This document shows positions 43,021 through 51,416 of a DNA stretch of 64,000 bases, one piece after another. Made by a program: the position numbers and the translations under genes. The stretch is from Flavobacterium sharifuzzamanii (GTDB lineage Bacteria > Bacteroidota > Bacteroidia > Flavobacteriales > Flavobacteriaceae). The stretch spans positions 248,001 through 312,000 of the forward strand of contig NZ_QJGZ01000041.1 in assembly GCF_003254585.1 (NCBI RefSeq), read 5' to 3'. The notes below the pieces were generated by a model, which worked only from the letters and a program-made list of their open reading frames with translations, made no database searches and was not told the DNA's origin. The number at the start of each line of letters is the position of its first letter. The stretch's first letter is position 1.

Positions 43021-44505
43021 ATGGAAAACAATATTACTTTAGAAGAAATTCAAAATTTTAAAGGCAAGTACCCAAAACAATTGTGGTACTTGTTTTTGGT
43101 TGAAATGTGGGAACGTTTTTGTTTCTACGGAATGCGTGGGGTTTTAGCTTTTTTTATGGTAGACCAATTAGGTCTAGTAGAAGGAAAAGCAAATTTGCAA
43201 TATGGTGCAATTCAAGCGTTTGTATATGCATTTACTTTTATTGGCGGAATTTTTGCCGATAAAATACTAGGTTTTAAGAAATCGCTTCTTTTTGGAGGAA
43301 TTGTCATGATTCTAGGAAACTTGCTTATTGCAGCTTCTCCGCATGATTTCTTTTATTACGGAATAACACTTTCTATTATTGGAACGGGTTTCTTTAAGCC
43401 AAACGTTTCTTCAATGGTTGGTGAATTATATCATGAAAATGACGGTCGTCGTGACGCAGGTTATGGACTGTTTTATGCTGGAATTAATATAGGAGGGATG
43501 CTTGGAGGAGCGATTCCTATTTATTTAGGAAAGAACTATTCTTGGAGTCTTTGTTTCCTTTCGGCTGCAATTGTAATGATTATAGGAGTTATAACTTTTC
43601 TTTTGACTAAAAAACATTTAGCGCCAATTGGAAATTCTCCGTTAGAAAAACATGAGCCTAAAAAACGTAATCTTTACGAAATAGCTGTATATGTTGGTTC
43701 TTTTGTTGTAATACCATTCGTTTACATAATGGTTATCAATTCTGATTTTACAGAGTACTTTATGTATACTATGGGAATAGTAGCATTGCTGTATTTTGCA
43801 TACGAGCTGATCATGTTAAAGGATGGAAAACAGCAGCGAAAACTTTTAGCGGCATTTGTGTTTATTTTTGGATACTTTATGTTTATGGCAATTTCGGAGC
43901 AATCTGGAGGTTCATTGTCATTGTTTGCAAAAGATAATTTATCTAACAAGCTATTGTTCTTCCATATTGATCCAAACGTGGTAAATAACAGTATCAATTC
44001 ATTGTATGTTGTTATTTTTAGCCCATTGGTAGGATTGTTATGGATATTTATGGCCAAACGAAAAATTGAACCTAATACTGTTATTAAGTTTGGTTTGTCA
44101 TTTGTTTTGCTTGCTGCAGGATTCTTTATTTTTTACACTGCCAGATTTTTTGTAAACCAAGATGGGTTAAGTTCTCTTGATGTTTTTGCTTTAGGATATC
44201 TTGTGTATACACTTGGAGAGTTGTGTATCGGTCCAATCGGAATGTCGGTAATTACTAAATTATCTCCAAAAAGATTGTTTGGAATGATGATGGGATTATG
44301 GTTCTTGTCAAGTGCATTTGGTCAATTTGCTGCTGGAAAATTGGGAGCAGAAATATCTGATGCTAATACAGGAACTACATTAATGTCTAAGCTTATTGCT
44401 TATACAGATGGATATTATCAATTAGCAGTGTATTCGCTAGTTGCGGGTATTGCATTAATTGTTTTGACTCCGCTAATTAGAAGATTAATGCAAGAAGTTA
44501 AATAA
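43021..44505 (+). CDS. POT-family peptide transporter, copy 2
   Basis: A 494-residue paralogue of the preceding gene with the same core: EMWERFCFYGMRGVL, GGIFADKILG, FFKPNVSSMVG and FYAGINIGGMLGG. It lacks the extended loop seen near the end of copy 1. Retention of two adjacent, clearly diverged carriers suggests different peptide preferences. It begins 3 bases after copy 1 and so shares its transcript. Confidence 0.94.
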   Translation: MENNITLEEIQNFKGKYPKQLWYLFLVEMWERFCFYGMRGVLAFFMVDQLGLVEGKANLQYGAIQAFVYAFTFIGGIFADKILGFKKSLLFGGIVMILGNLLIAASPHDFFYYGITLSIIGTGFFKPNVSSMVGELYHENDGRRDAGYGLFYAGINIGGMLGGAIPIYLGKNYSWSLCFLSAAIVMIIGVITFLLTKKHLAPIGNSPLEKHEPKKRNLYEIAVYVGSFVVIPFVYIMVINSDFTEYFMYTMGIVALLYFAYELIMLKDGKQQRKLLAAFVFIFGYFMFMAISEQSGGSLSLFAKDNLSNKLLFFHIDPNVVNNSINSLYVVIFSPLVGLLWIFMAKRKIEPNTVIKFGLSFVLLAAGFFIFYTARFFVNQDGLSSLDVFALGYLVYTLGELCIGPIGMSVITKLSPKRLFGMMMGLWFLSSAFGQFAAGKLGAEISDANTGTTLMSKLIAYTDGYYQLAVYSLVAGIALIVLTPLIRRLMQEVK

Positions 44506-44528
44506 TTATATTGTATTTAGTTTTTGCA

Positions 44529-44536
44529 TAAATTTG
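44529..44536 (+). promoter_or_regulatory. Candidate -7 box before the first thioredoxin-like gene
   Basis: TAAATTTG matches TAnnTTTG and lies 16 bases before the ATG at 44553. A TTG at 44511 is 15 bases upstream, slightly short of the usual spacing. Confidence 0.4.
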
Positions 44537-44552
44537 TATAAAATTTCTCATT

Positions 44553-45020
44553 ATGAAAAAAATAGTACTTATTGCTTTGTTTTTAATCGGTGCTGCAAAT
44601 CTTCAGGCACAAGAATTAAAATGGTATACAGATGTTAGAGAGGCAATTACTGTAAGTAATAAAGAACAGAAGCCAATGCTGATGTTTTTTACAGGTAGTG
44701 ATTGGTGCGGATGGTGTATTCGTTTGCAAAATGAAGTTTTAAAGACTGCAGAGTTTAAAAAATGGGCAACAGATAATGTGGTTCTAGTTGAGTTAGATTA
44801 TCCTAGATCTGTTCCTCAAACACCAGAGCTTAAAAGCCAGAATAACGAATTGCAGCAAGCTTTCGGAATTCAAGGTTTTCCAACAGTTTTCTTTACAAGT
44901 GCAGAAACAAAAGATGGTAGGGTTAACTTCAAAGGTCTTGGTAAAACAGGATATGTTGCCGGTGGTCCATCAGCATGGTTAACTGTTGCTGAAGGAATAG
45001 TGCATCCAAAGAAAATGTAA
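44553..45020 (+). CDS. Exported thioredoxin-like protein with CGWC active site
   Basis: A 155-residue protein with a signal peptide (MKKIVLIALFLIGAANLQAQ). The thioredoxin fold follows: PMLMFFTGSDWCGWCIRLQ with redox cysteines 52 and 55, then GIQGFPTVFF with the cis-proline at residue 110. It resembles Thioredoxin_7/DsbD-gamma-like periplasmic proteins of Bacteroidota and is probably a disulphide reductase. Two diverged copies follow. A terminator lies right after it, so its expression may differ from theirs. Confidence 0.92.
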   Translation: MKKIVLIALFLIGAANLQAQELKWYTDVREAITVSNKEQKPMLMFFTGSDWCGWCIRLQNEVLKTAEFKKWATDNVVLVELDYPRSVPQTPELKSQNNELQQAFGIQGFPTVFFTSAETKDGRVNFKGLGKTGYVAGGPSAWLTVAEGIVHPKKM

Positions 45021-45042
45021 ATTTTAGTTTGATAAAAAAATC

Positions 45043-45075
45043 AAAAGGTCTCTTACTCTGTAAGGGACTTTTTTT
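45043..45075 (+). terminator. Terminator after the CGWC thioredoxin-like gene
   Basis: GTCTCTTAC pairs with GTAAGGGAC (one G-T pair) over a 3-base loop, followed by seven Ts. Confidence 0.85.
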
Positions 45076-45236
45076 GTTTAGTAAGAAAAATTCTTTAGAA
45101 AAAATCTTTTAAATTGAGTATTTTGTATTTTATTATGTGTAAAAAAACATATAATATATTTTTTGTATTAATATAATTTGGATAATTAAAATATAATGTT
45201 AATTTCGTCTTGCTAATCTAACCAAAACCAATTTAT

Positions 45237-45689
45237 ATGACTAAAAAATTACTTATCCTACTGTTTTTTTTAGGTTCATTTATGATGCAAGCACAAAACT
45301 TAGCGTGGAGAACAAATATGACAGACGCTATTGCCATAAGTAATGACCAGAAAAAACCAATGCTGATTTTATTCACTGCCTCAGGTGTACCAGAAAATCT
45401 TCAAAATGAAGTCTTTAAAACACCCGATTTTGCCGTTTGGTCACGAGATAACGTGGTCTTAGTAAAATTGGATTTATCTGATATGAATGCATCAGATAGC
45501 GATCGCGAACAAAATGTAAAATTGAAAAATGCATTTGGAGTTGAAGATCTTCCAGAAGTATGTTTCGCAATGGCATCAGTAAGAAAAAACAAAACGACAT
45601 TTAGCGCTTTAGGAAAAATAGCCTATAAACCTGGAGGAGCGAAAGCTTGGATTGCAGAATCAAATGCAATTTTGCATCCAGTAGAATAA
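45237..45689 (+). CDS. Exported thioredoxin-fold paralogue without CxxC, copy 2
   Basis: This 150-residue protein aligns along its whole length with the preceding gene product, including the signal peptide (LLFFLGSFMMQAQ), the helix LQNEVFKTPDF and the cis-proline (Pro106 in EDLPEVCF). Where the parent has SDWCGWCIR, it reads ASGVPEN: both cysteines and two residues are gone. The mature protein has a single cysteine, Cys109, absent from the parent. It cannot act as an ordinary thioredoxin. A binding or scaffold role is inferred. The leader 'aaccaaaacca' is shared with copy 3. Confidence 0.88.
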   Translation: MTKKLLILLFFLGSFMMQAQNLAWRTNMTDAIAISNDQKKPMLILFTASGVPENLQNEVFKTPDFAVWSRDNVVLVKLDLSDMNASDSDREQNVKLKNAFGVEDLPEVCFAMASVRKNKTTFSALGKIAYKPGGAKAWIAESNAILHPVE

Positions 45690-45728
45690 TAAACGATTTC
45701 ATTCGACTTTTATTTTAATTTTTTTTAG

Positions 45729-45761
45729 TCCCCTTTCTGTTTTGCAGAAGGGGATTTTTTT
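45729..45761 (+). terminator. Terminator after thioredoxin-fold copy 2
   Basis: A CCCCTTTCTG / CAGAAGGGG stem with one bulged base and a TTTTG loop is followed by seven Ts. Confidence 0.85.
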
Positions 45762-45951
45762 GCTCTTAAGGGAGCAAATCGCGAATTTGATTATTTTGAA
45801 TAGTGTTTTCTTTACATTTATTAAAAAAGGACTCATATATTATCAATTTGATTTTAATTCTTAGAAGTTGATTTTTAATAGCTTAAAATCTTTATTGGAT
45901 TCTGTTTTTGTATTATTTTAGTTTTATTAACATAACCAAAACCAAAATTAT

Positions 45952-46401
45952 ATGCCCAAAAAACTACTTATCCTACTGTTGCTTTTATGTCCATTTTGTA
46001 TGATTTCTCAAAATATAATCTGGAAGACTGACATCAATGATGCTGTAATCGTGAGTGCAGAAAAAAGAAAACCATTATTGATATTCTTTACCGCTCAAGG
46101 AGTAAATTCCCAGCTTCAGAATGAAATTTTTGCCACTCGAGATTTTGAAGAATGGTCTCGTAAAAACGTTATTTTGGTAAAACTTGATCTTTCCGATCCT
46201 TCTGCATCTGATGCTGTTAAGGAACAAAATCTAATGTTGAAGAACGCTTTTGGTATCGAAGATATTCCTCAAGTATGTTTTTCGGAAGTAACAGTTAGAA
46301 AGGGAAAAACAAATTTTAATAAATTAGGACTTATTGCCTATACAGGTTCTGGCGTTAAATCTTGGATTTCAGAATCTAATTCGATTATAAATCCAGAATA
46401 A
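45952..46401 (+). CDS. Exported thioredoxin-fold paralogue without CxxC, copy 3
   Basis: A 149-residue protein closely related to copy 2, sharing KKLLILL at the start, SRxNVxLVKLDLSD, EQNxxLKNAFG and IPQVCF. The active-site loop is AQGVNSQ, again without cysteines. It keeps the cis-proline (Pro106) and the same lone Cys109; the two other cysteines are in the signal peptide. The DNA just upstream (taaccaaaacca) and the first codons nearly match copy 2, so these two arose by tandem duplication after the CxxC was lost. Its terminator overlaps the end of the opposing comEC gene. Confidence 0.88.
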   Translation: MPKKLLILLLLLCPFCMISQNIIWKTDINDAVIVSAEKRKPLLIFFTAQGVNSQLQNEIFATRDFEEWSRKNVILVKLDLSDPSASDAVKEQNLMLKNAFGIEDIPQVCFSEVTVRKGKTNFNKLGLIAYTGSGVKSWISESNSIINPE

Positions 46402-46404
46402 AAA

Positions 46405-48435
46405 TTAAAATTGATAATATCCCTTTTCTTTTGTCGAATGGAAAGGGATGTTTTTTTTAAGACAGCTTTTTTTCCAGTATTTCTGAATTGAATTAGAATT
46501 AGAGCCATCTGCAATAACAATTTTTGGATGAATATTCTTTAACACTCGATCCAGATTTATTTTTGAGGTTTGAGTTAGGACTAAAATATCTGGCTGAATT
46601 TTTTCTGGGAAAGCTTTAGTACTGTCAATTATAAGAATTTTTGTGTTTTTAAAGTAAAGCACATTTTTAATCTCTTGAATTTTAGTCAAACTGATTGAGT
46701 TTCCAACGAGATAAGAATTTATATTTCTTTTATTGATGTTCTTTTGAATTGTGTGTCGAGTGTAAAGTGTAATGTTGCTTCCTAAACGCTCAGAGATAAG
46801 CGTATTGCTTTTTTCATTGTAAATGATCAATTCTTCTTTGTTTTCGGTTTCTACTTTAGTTAAAATAAAAGAAATTTGGATGAAAATAATTGAAGTGAAC
46901 ACCAAAACCAATTTGTTGAAATTTGGTTTTTTAATCCAGATTATACTGCCAATTATAAAGAATGTGAATGCCCATAAATGATAGAAGTTGAAGCTAATGT
47001 CTCTAATGACAAATGAATCGAGAGAAGCTACTGCGTGAATCATGAGGTTCAGCAGATAAATGCTTTTCTCAAAAATCATTGTCATGAATAATGGCGGGCT
47101 TGTAAAAATGGCGATAATCATAACGACGATTCCTGCAATCATAATAAAAGATAAAACAGGAAGTATAATGATGTTTGTGACAAAAAATAAGCCTGGAAAT
47201 TGATGGAAATAATAAAGGCATAAAGGCAAAGTACCAATTTGCGCCGCGAAAGAAACGCTCAAAGCTTCCCAGATATAAACGGTCAACTTGTTCTTTGGTT
47301 TGTAAATATTTTTTAAAATTGGATGAAGCCAAAGAATAAAAAATAACGCGATATAACTTAATTGAAAGCCGACATCAAATAAAAAATAGGGTTCAAAAAG
47401 TAGTATCAATAAAATAGAAACCAATAAAGTATGATAGATATTACCGTTTCGTCGCAAATGGCTTCCAATAGCAACAAATGAAAACATAACTACTGATCTC
47501 AAAACCGAAGGAGATAAACCAGAAATTATGGCAAAACCTGCTAAAGAAATTAGAATTGAAGTCAGTTTAAAAAAGGAACCCTTTTTTGTGTTTGGAATAG
47601 GTTTGAGAATGAAAGTGATAAAAAGCATTATAAAGCCTACATGAAGCCCTGAAACAGATAAAACATGTGTAGCTCCAGAATACTGATAATCTTGAATAAT
47701 ATCTTGTGAAATCTCCTGCTGCTGGCCTAAAATTAAAGCTAAAGCAACATTCATTTCATCTTTATTGAATTTTGATTTTTCGAGATTGGAAATTATTCTC
47801 GAATGCAATTGTGCGCAATAATACCAAATGTCTTTTTGAATAGTTTTGCTAACCAGAATATCTTTCTTCTGACAATAGATCTGTGCATAAATTTGTTTGT
47901 CGGCCAAATACCTGCTGTAATCAAATTGATTAGGATTTTTACTGGGATTATTTTGCTGAAGTACAGTTTCAAGTTTAATACTATTTCCTATTATTAAACG
48001 ATTTTGAGAGCTGTCTTTCTGAATATTTACAATTATTTTTCCAGTATATGCTTTTCCTGATATTGTTTTTACAAGACCAATGTAGCGATCACTGTAATCG
48101 TTACTTTTTAGTTTTTCTCTTAAAATTAATGTTACTGATTGAGGGTTTTTGAAAGCAGTCAGACAATGTGTATAATTGCTTTTTTGAAGGCTTTGTGTAT
48201 GGCATAAAAGTGTTAATGCGCCAATACAGAAAGATAAAATATAACTCAAGCTTCCGAGCAATATCGTTTTTTTATTACGTTTTAAATTCCACAAGAAAGA
48301 TCCGGAAAATGCTATAGAAGCAATTGAGGCTAGAGGAACTATGAGCGTAATAGAAAAATGAAGATAATACGAAGCAATTATGCCGAGTACAAAGGCAACT
48401 GTAATTTTTACTAACGGAAAATCTAATACTTTCAT
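46405..48435 (-). CDS. comEC: ComEC/Rec2-family DNA-uptake channel without a C-terminal MBL active site
   Basis: A 676-residue integral membrane protein. The N-terminal soluble part (about 90-200, DUF4131-like OB-fold) is followed by the Competence domain: LALILGQQQEISQDIIQDYQ, and SGATHVLSVSGLHVGFIMLF with the SGLHV signature, then several helices to about residue 500. The family usually ends in a metallo-beta-lactamase domain; here the last 140 residues contain no HxHxDH or related metal ligands. It should form the inner-membrane channel for incoming DNA; nuclease processing would need another protein. Confidence 0.88.
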   Translation of the reverse strand: MKVLDFPLVKITVAFVLGIIASYYLHFSITLIVPLASIASIAFSGSFLWNLKRNKKTILLGSLSYILSFCIGALTLLCHTQSLQKSNYTHCLTAFKNPQSVTLILREKLKSNDYSDRYIGLVKTISGKAYTGKIIVNIQKDSSQNRLIIGNSIKLETVLQQNNPSKNPNQFDYSRYLADKQIYAQIYCQKKDILVSKTIQKDIWYYCAQLHSRIISNLEKSKFNKDEMNVALALILGQQQEISQDIIQDYQYSGATHVLSVSGLHVGFIMLFITFILKPIPNTKKGSFFKLTSILISLAGFAIISGLSPSVLRSVVMFSFVAIGSHLRRNGNIYHTLLVSILLILLFEPYFLFDVGFQLSYIALFFILWLHPILKNIYKPKNKLTVYIWEALSVSFAAQIGTLPLCLYYFHQFPGLFFVTNIIILPVLSFIMIAGIVVMIIAIFTSPPLFMTMIFEKSIYLLNLMIHAVASLDSFVIRDISFNFYHLWAFTFFIIGSIIWIKKPNFNKLVLVFTSIIFIQISFILTKVETENKEELIIYNEKSNTLISERLGSNITLYTRHTIQKNINKRNINSYLVGNSISLTKIQEIKNVLYFKNTKILIIDSTKAFPEKIQPDILVLTQTSKINLDRVLKNIHPKIVIADGSNSNSIQKYWKKSCLKKNIPFHSTKEKGYYQF
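46419..46458 (+). terminator. Terminator of thioredoxin-fold copy 3, embedded in the comEC 3' end
   Basis: ATCCCTTTTC pairs with GAAAGGGAT across a short loop and is followed on the plus strand by eight Ts. The signal lies inside the last 20 codons of comEC on the other strand, so one stretch serves both genes. Confidence 0.75.
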
Positions 48436-48485
48436 GGTATAAAAGTACTAAATATTTGTAAGAAAAATAATAAAAAAATATTCTT

Positions 48486-48971
48486 TTAAGGAAGAACTCT
48501 GTTTACTTGTTCAAAGGAGTTTTTGTAATAAGGTTCTTTAGTAGAAGAAATAATTACTCCTTTTGAAGTTGAAGAATGCACAAATTTTACTTCATCAGAA
48601 TTGACTTCTGTAATTAATCCAACATGATTAATTTGTCTGCTTTTGTTGGTTTTAAAGAAAATTAAGTCACCTTTTTTTGCATCGCTCAACGGAATTACTT
48701 TTCCAATTTTTGCCTGCTCATAGGAACTTCTCGGAAGATTGATACTTTCGCTTTCAAAAGTAGTGTAAACCAATCCAGAACAATCAAATCCACTTTTTGT
48801 GGTTCCTCCTGCTTTGTAGCGAACACCAATATTGTCAGTTGCTTTTTCAATTAAATTATTAACCAAAGCTCTGTTTTCTTTTTTAGATTCGTTTTTGTTT
48901 GCGACAGAAGAGGTTGATTTACAGGAAGTAAAAGCAATTGCTAAAAGCAGAAAAAGGAGTATTCGTTTCAA
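48486..48971 (-). CDS. NlpC/P60 (C40) peptidase lipoprotein, TTG start
   Basis: A 161-residue protein starting at a TTG (48971); an in-frame stop three codons upstream and the lipoprotein signal (KRILLFLLLAIAFTSC) leave no other start. The C40 domain has GFDCSGLVY with catalytic Cys64, then NHVGLITE and FVHSST for the histidines. Such enzymes cut cell-wall peptides between gamma-D-glutamate and diaminopimelate. It begins 6 bases after lpxB, and the weak TTG start may limit its output relative to lpxB. Confidence 0.92.
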   Translation of the reverse strand: MKRILLFLLLAIAFTSCKSTSSVANKNESKKENRALVNNLIEKATDNIGVRYKAGGTTKSGFDCSGLVYTTFESESINLPRSSYEQAKIGKVIPLSDAKKGDLIFFKTNKSRQINHVGLITEVNSDEVKFVHSSTSKGVIISSTKEPYYKNSFEQVNRVLP

Positions 48972-48977
48972 AATAGA

Positions 48978-50099
48978 TTAATTAGTTTGTTTTAAATCGG
49001 CAACAATGAGTTTTGCTGTGTTTTTACTCGCACCCACTCCGCCAAGTTTTTGTTCTAATATATCGTAATTTTGTAGCACTTTATTGCGATGACTAGGCTC
49101 TAATAATTTTTGAAGTTCTTCTTTAATTCGTTTTTTGTTGCAATCTCCCTGAATCAATTCAGTCACAACTTCTTGATCCATGATTAAATTGACAAGAGAA
49201 ATGTACTTTAATGTAATAATTCTTTTTGCAATCTGATATGAAACTTCGCTTCCTTTATAGCAAACCACTTCGGGAACTTTAAAAAGTGCCGTTTCAAGAG
49301 TGGCAGTTCCAGAAGTTACCAGAGCGGCAGTCGAAGAACGAAGCAAATCATACGTTTTATTTGAAACAAATGCGATGTTTTTGTTTTTTAAGAATTGCTG
49401 ATAAAATTCGTATTCTTGGCTTGGAGCACCAGCAATAACAAATTCGTAATCCTGAAAATCATCTACAACGCTCAGCATTACGCTCAACATTTTGGTAATT
49501 TCCTGTTTACGGCTTCCTGGCAGAACGGCAATAATTGGTTTTTCGCCTAGATTATTTTCTTTTCTAAACAAAGCTTCATCAAAAGCAGGCTGATTCTGAA
49601 TAGCATCAATAAGCGGGTGTCCAACAAAATCTACAGGGAAATGGTGTTTGTCTTCGTAAAAACTTTTCTCGAAAGGCAAAATAACATACATTTTATCAAC
49701 GTCTTGTTTGATAGCTTTAATTCTGTTTTCTTTCCAAGCCCAAATTTGAGGAGAAATATAATAATGCGTTTTATAGCCCAATTCTTTTGCCCATTTTGCA
49801 ATTCGCATATTAAAACCAGGATAATCAATAAAAATAATCACATCGGGTTTGAACTCTGTGATGTCTTTTTTGCAGATTTTAATATTGTTTAAAATGGTTT
49901 TTAAATTGAAAACCACTTCAATAAAGCCCATAAAAGCTAGATCGCGATAGTGTTTTACCAGAGTTCCGCCTGCTTTCTGCATTAAGTCTCCGCCCCAAAA
50001 TCTAATTTCTGCTTCTGGATCTTCAACATATAATGCCTTCATTAAGTTTGAACCATGTAAATCTCCAGAGGCTTCTCCTGCAATTATGTAATATTTCAT
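48978..50099 (-). CDS. lpxB: Lipid-A-disaccharide synthase
   Basis: A 373-residue GT-B-fold glycosyltransferase (GT19). It starts MKYYIIAGEASGDLHGSNLM, the LpxB signature, with FWGGDLMQKAGG, YISPQIWAWKENR, FVGHPLID, VLPGSRKQEI and TSGTATLETAL in order. It joins UDP-2,3-diacylglucosamine and lipid X to form the lipid A disaccharide at the inner membrane. It is co-transcribed with the downstream C40 peptidase, and surE lies upstream on the same strand; a TATCTTTG box in the gap suggests its own promoter. Confidence 0.96.
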   Translation of the reverse strand: MKYYIIAGEASGDLHGSNLMKALYVEDPEAEIRFWGGDLMQKAGGTLVKHYRDLAFMGFIEVVFNLKTILNNIKICKKDITEFKPDVIIFIDYPGFNMRIAKWAKELGYKTHYYISPQIWAWKENRIKAIKQDVDKMYVILPFEKSFYEDKHHFPVDFVGHPLIDAIQNQPAFDEALFRKENNLGEKPIIAVLPGSRKQEITKMLSVMLSVVDDFQDYEFVIAGAPSQEYEFYQQFLKNKNIAFVSNKTYDLLRSSTAALVTSGTATLETALFKVPEVVCYKGSEVSYQIAKRIITLKYISLVNLIMDQEVVTELIQGDCNKKRIKEELQKLLEPSHRNKVLQNYDILEQKLGGVGASKNTAKLIVADLKQTN

Positions 50100-50150
50100 G
50101 TTGGTTTTTTTGTAAATGTGCTAAAGTTGTAACCCTTAAAGGGAACTTAG

Positions 50151-50158
50151 CAAAGATA
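50151..50158 (-). promoter_or_regulatory. Candidate -7 box of lpxB
   Basis: TATCTTTG on the minus strand, 51 bases before the lpxB ATG. No TTG at standard spacing; the upstream part lies in the end of the small membrane protein gene. Confidence 0.4.
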
Positions 50159-50162
50159 AGAT

Positions 50163-50432
50163 TTAAATAACTAATGTCGAAATTGCCAATACAATCACAG
50201 CTAAAATTACGCCTCGAGCCATATATTCTTTGTTTCTTTTTAAAAGAAAACCAAAAACGGCAAGGTCTAAAAGTGTTCCTATAGTAATTATTTTTCCAAG
50301 ATATCCGTATTCTCGAAGCATTTGAAATCCTTGGGAAATGTCAAATGTTGTAAAAAAAGCGATGAATAGATAACTTCCTAAAAGAGCCGTAAAAATTCCG
50401 ATAATAAAACCAATCAGTATTTCTTTAGTCAT
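50163..50432 (-). CDS. Small three-helix membrane protein
   Basis: An 89-residue hydrophobic protein with three segments (IGFIIGIFTALLGSYLFIAF, ITIGTLLDLAVFGFLL, GVILAVIVLAISTLVI). Its first 8 bases overlap the end of surE (ATGACTAA), so it is translated by coupling. Similar small genes are often seen next to surE and lpxB in Flavobacteria, in my recollection. Function unknown. Confidence 0.78.
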   Translation of the reverse strand: MTKEILIGFIIGIFTALLGSYLFIAFFTTFDISQGFQMLREYGYLGKIITIGTLLDLAVFGFLLKRNKEYMARGVILAVIVLAISTLVI

Positions 50433-51204
50433 TTAATTTCCAAGTATTAAGTTGCTGAATTGAATGGTGGGCAGTCAAGTCAAATTGGACAGGAACTACT
50501 GAAATGTATCCGTTTGCCAAAGCCCACTCATCGGTATCTTCGCCTTTATCTTCGTTTACAAATTTGCCCGCGAGCCAGTAATAATCTTTCCCAAATGGAG
50601 TTTGTCTTTTGTCAAATTTTTGGGCGTAATATGCTTTCGCTTGACGGCAAACTTTAATGCCTTTAATTTCAGATTCTTTTAATTTTGGAAAATTGACATT
50701 TAAAACTACTCCTGGAGGAAGTTTATTGGTTAGAGTTTCTAAAGCAATTTTTTTTACGAAAGATTTTATCGGCTCAAAATCAGCATTCCAATCAAAATCT
50801 AAAAGAGAAAAACCGATTGCCTGAATGCCTTCAATTCCAGCTTCTACAGCGGCGCTCATGGTTCCTGAATAAATTACATTGATAGAAGAGTTTGATCCAT
50901 GATTTATTCCCGAAACGCATAAATCGGGTTTGCGTTTCAAGATTTCGTTTACTGCCAGTTTTACACAATCTACAGGAGTTCCAGAACAGCTGTATTCTGC
51001 AATTGTGTCATCGTCTTTGGAAATTTTATCTATAAATAAAGTATTGTTGACAGTGATTGCGTGTCCCATTGCACTTTGTGGTTTGTCTGGTGCGACAACA
51101 ATGACATCGCCTATTGTTTCCATAACGCTAATAAGGGCTCTAATTCCGGGAGCCAAAATACCATCATCGTTTGTCACTAATATTAGTGGTTTCTCAGCTT
51201 TCAT
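50425..51204 (-). CDS. surE: 5'/3'-nucleotidase SurE
   Basis: A 259-residue protein. The metal-binding start LILVTNDDGILAPGI has Asp13 and Asp14; further motifs are APDKPQSAMGHAITV, YSCSGTPVDCVKLAV, VSGINHGSNSSINVIYSGT and GTMSAAVEAGIEG. SurE dephosphorylates nucleoside monophosphates and has been linked to survival in stationary phase. It heads a minus-strand series with the small membrane protein, lpxB and the C40 peptidase. Confidence 0.96.
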   Translation of the reverse strand: MKAEKPLILVTNDDGILAPGIRALISVMETIGDVIVVAPDKPQSAMGHAITVNNTLFIDKISKDDDTIAEYSCSGTPVDCVKLAVNEILKRKPDLCVSGINHGSNSSINVIYSGTMSAAVEAGIEGIQAIGFSLLDFDWNADFEPIKSFVKKIALETLTNKLPPGVVLNVNFPKLKESEIKGIKVCRQAKAYYAQKFDKRQTPFGKDYYWLAGKFVNEDKGEDTDEWALANGYISVVPVQFDLTAHHSIQQLNTWKLND

Positions 51205-51416
51205 ATAATAAATATTATGTGTAGTTTTAACAATTGTAGGATTTTAAGAACAAAATTAATCACAATTATTTGCGAGAAGTCACAAATACTGTAAAATTTG
51301 TCAACTAAGGTAAAGAACTTTTTTACGAATTAAACATTTTTATATCTTTAACAAAAAATTATCGAAGCGTTAGCTCTCGTGGCATAGTTTTTAACGTAAC
51401 TTAGATAAAAAAATTG

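Noticed and set aside
43722..44057. Minus-strand open frame of 111 codons inside POT copy 2
   Set aside because: Shadow of membrane-helix codons; no start context and no family resemblance.
51205..51416. Riboswitch or structured leader before the Prc-type protease gene
   Set aside because: The 211-base gap is AT-rich with no conserved riboswitch core, strong stem or terminator that I could find.
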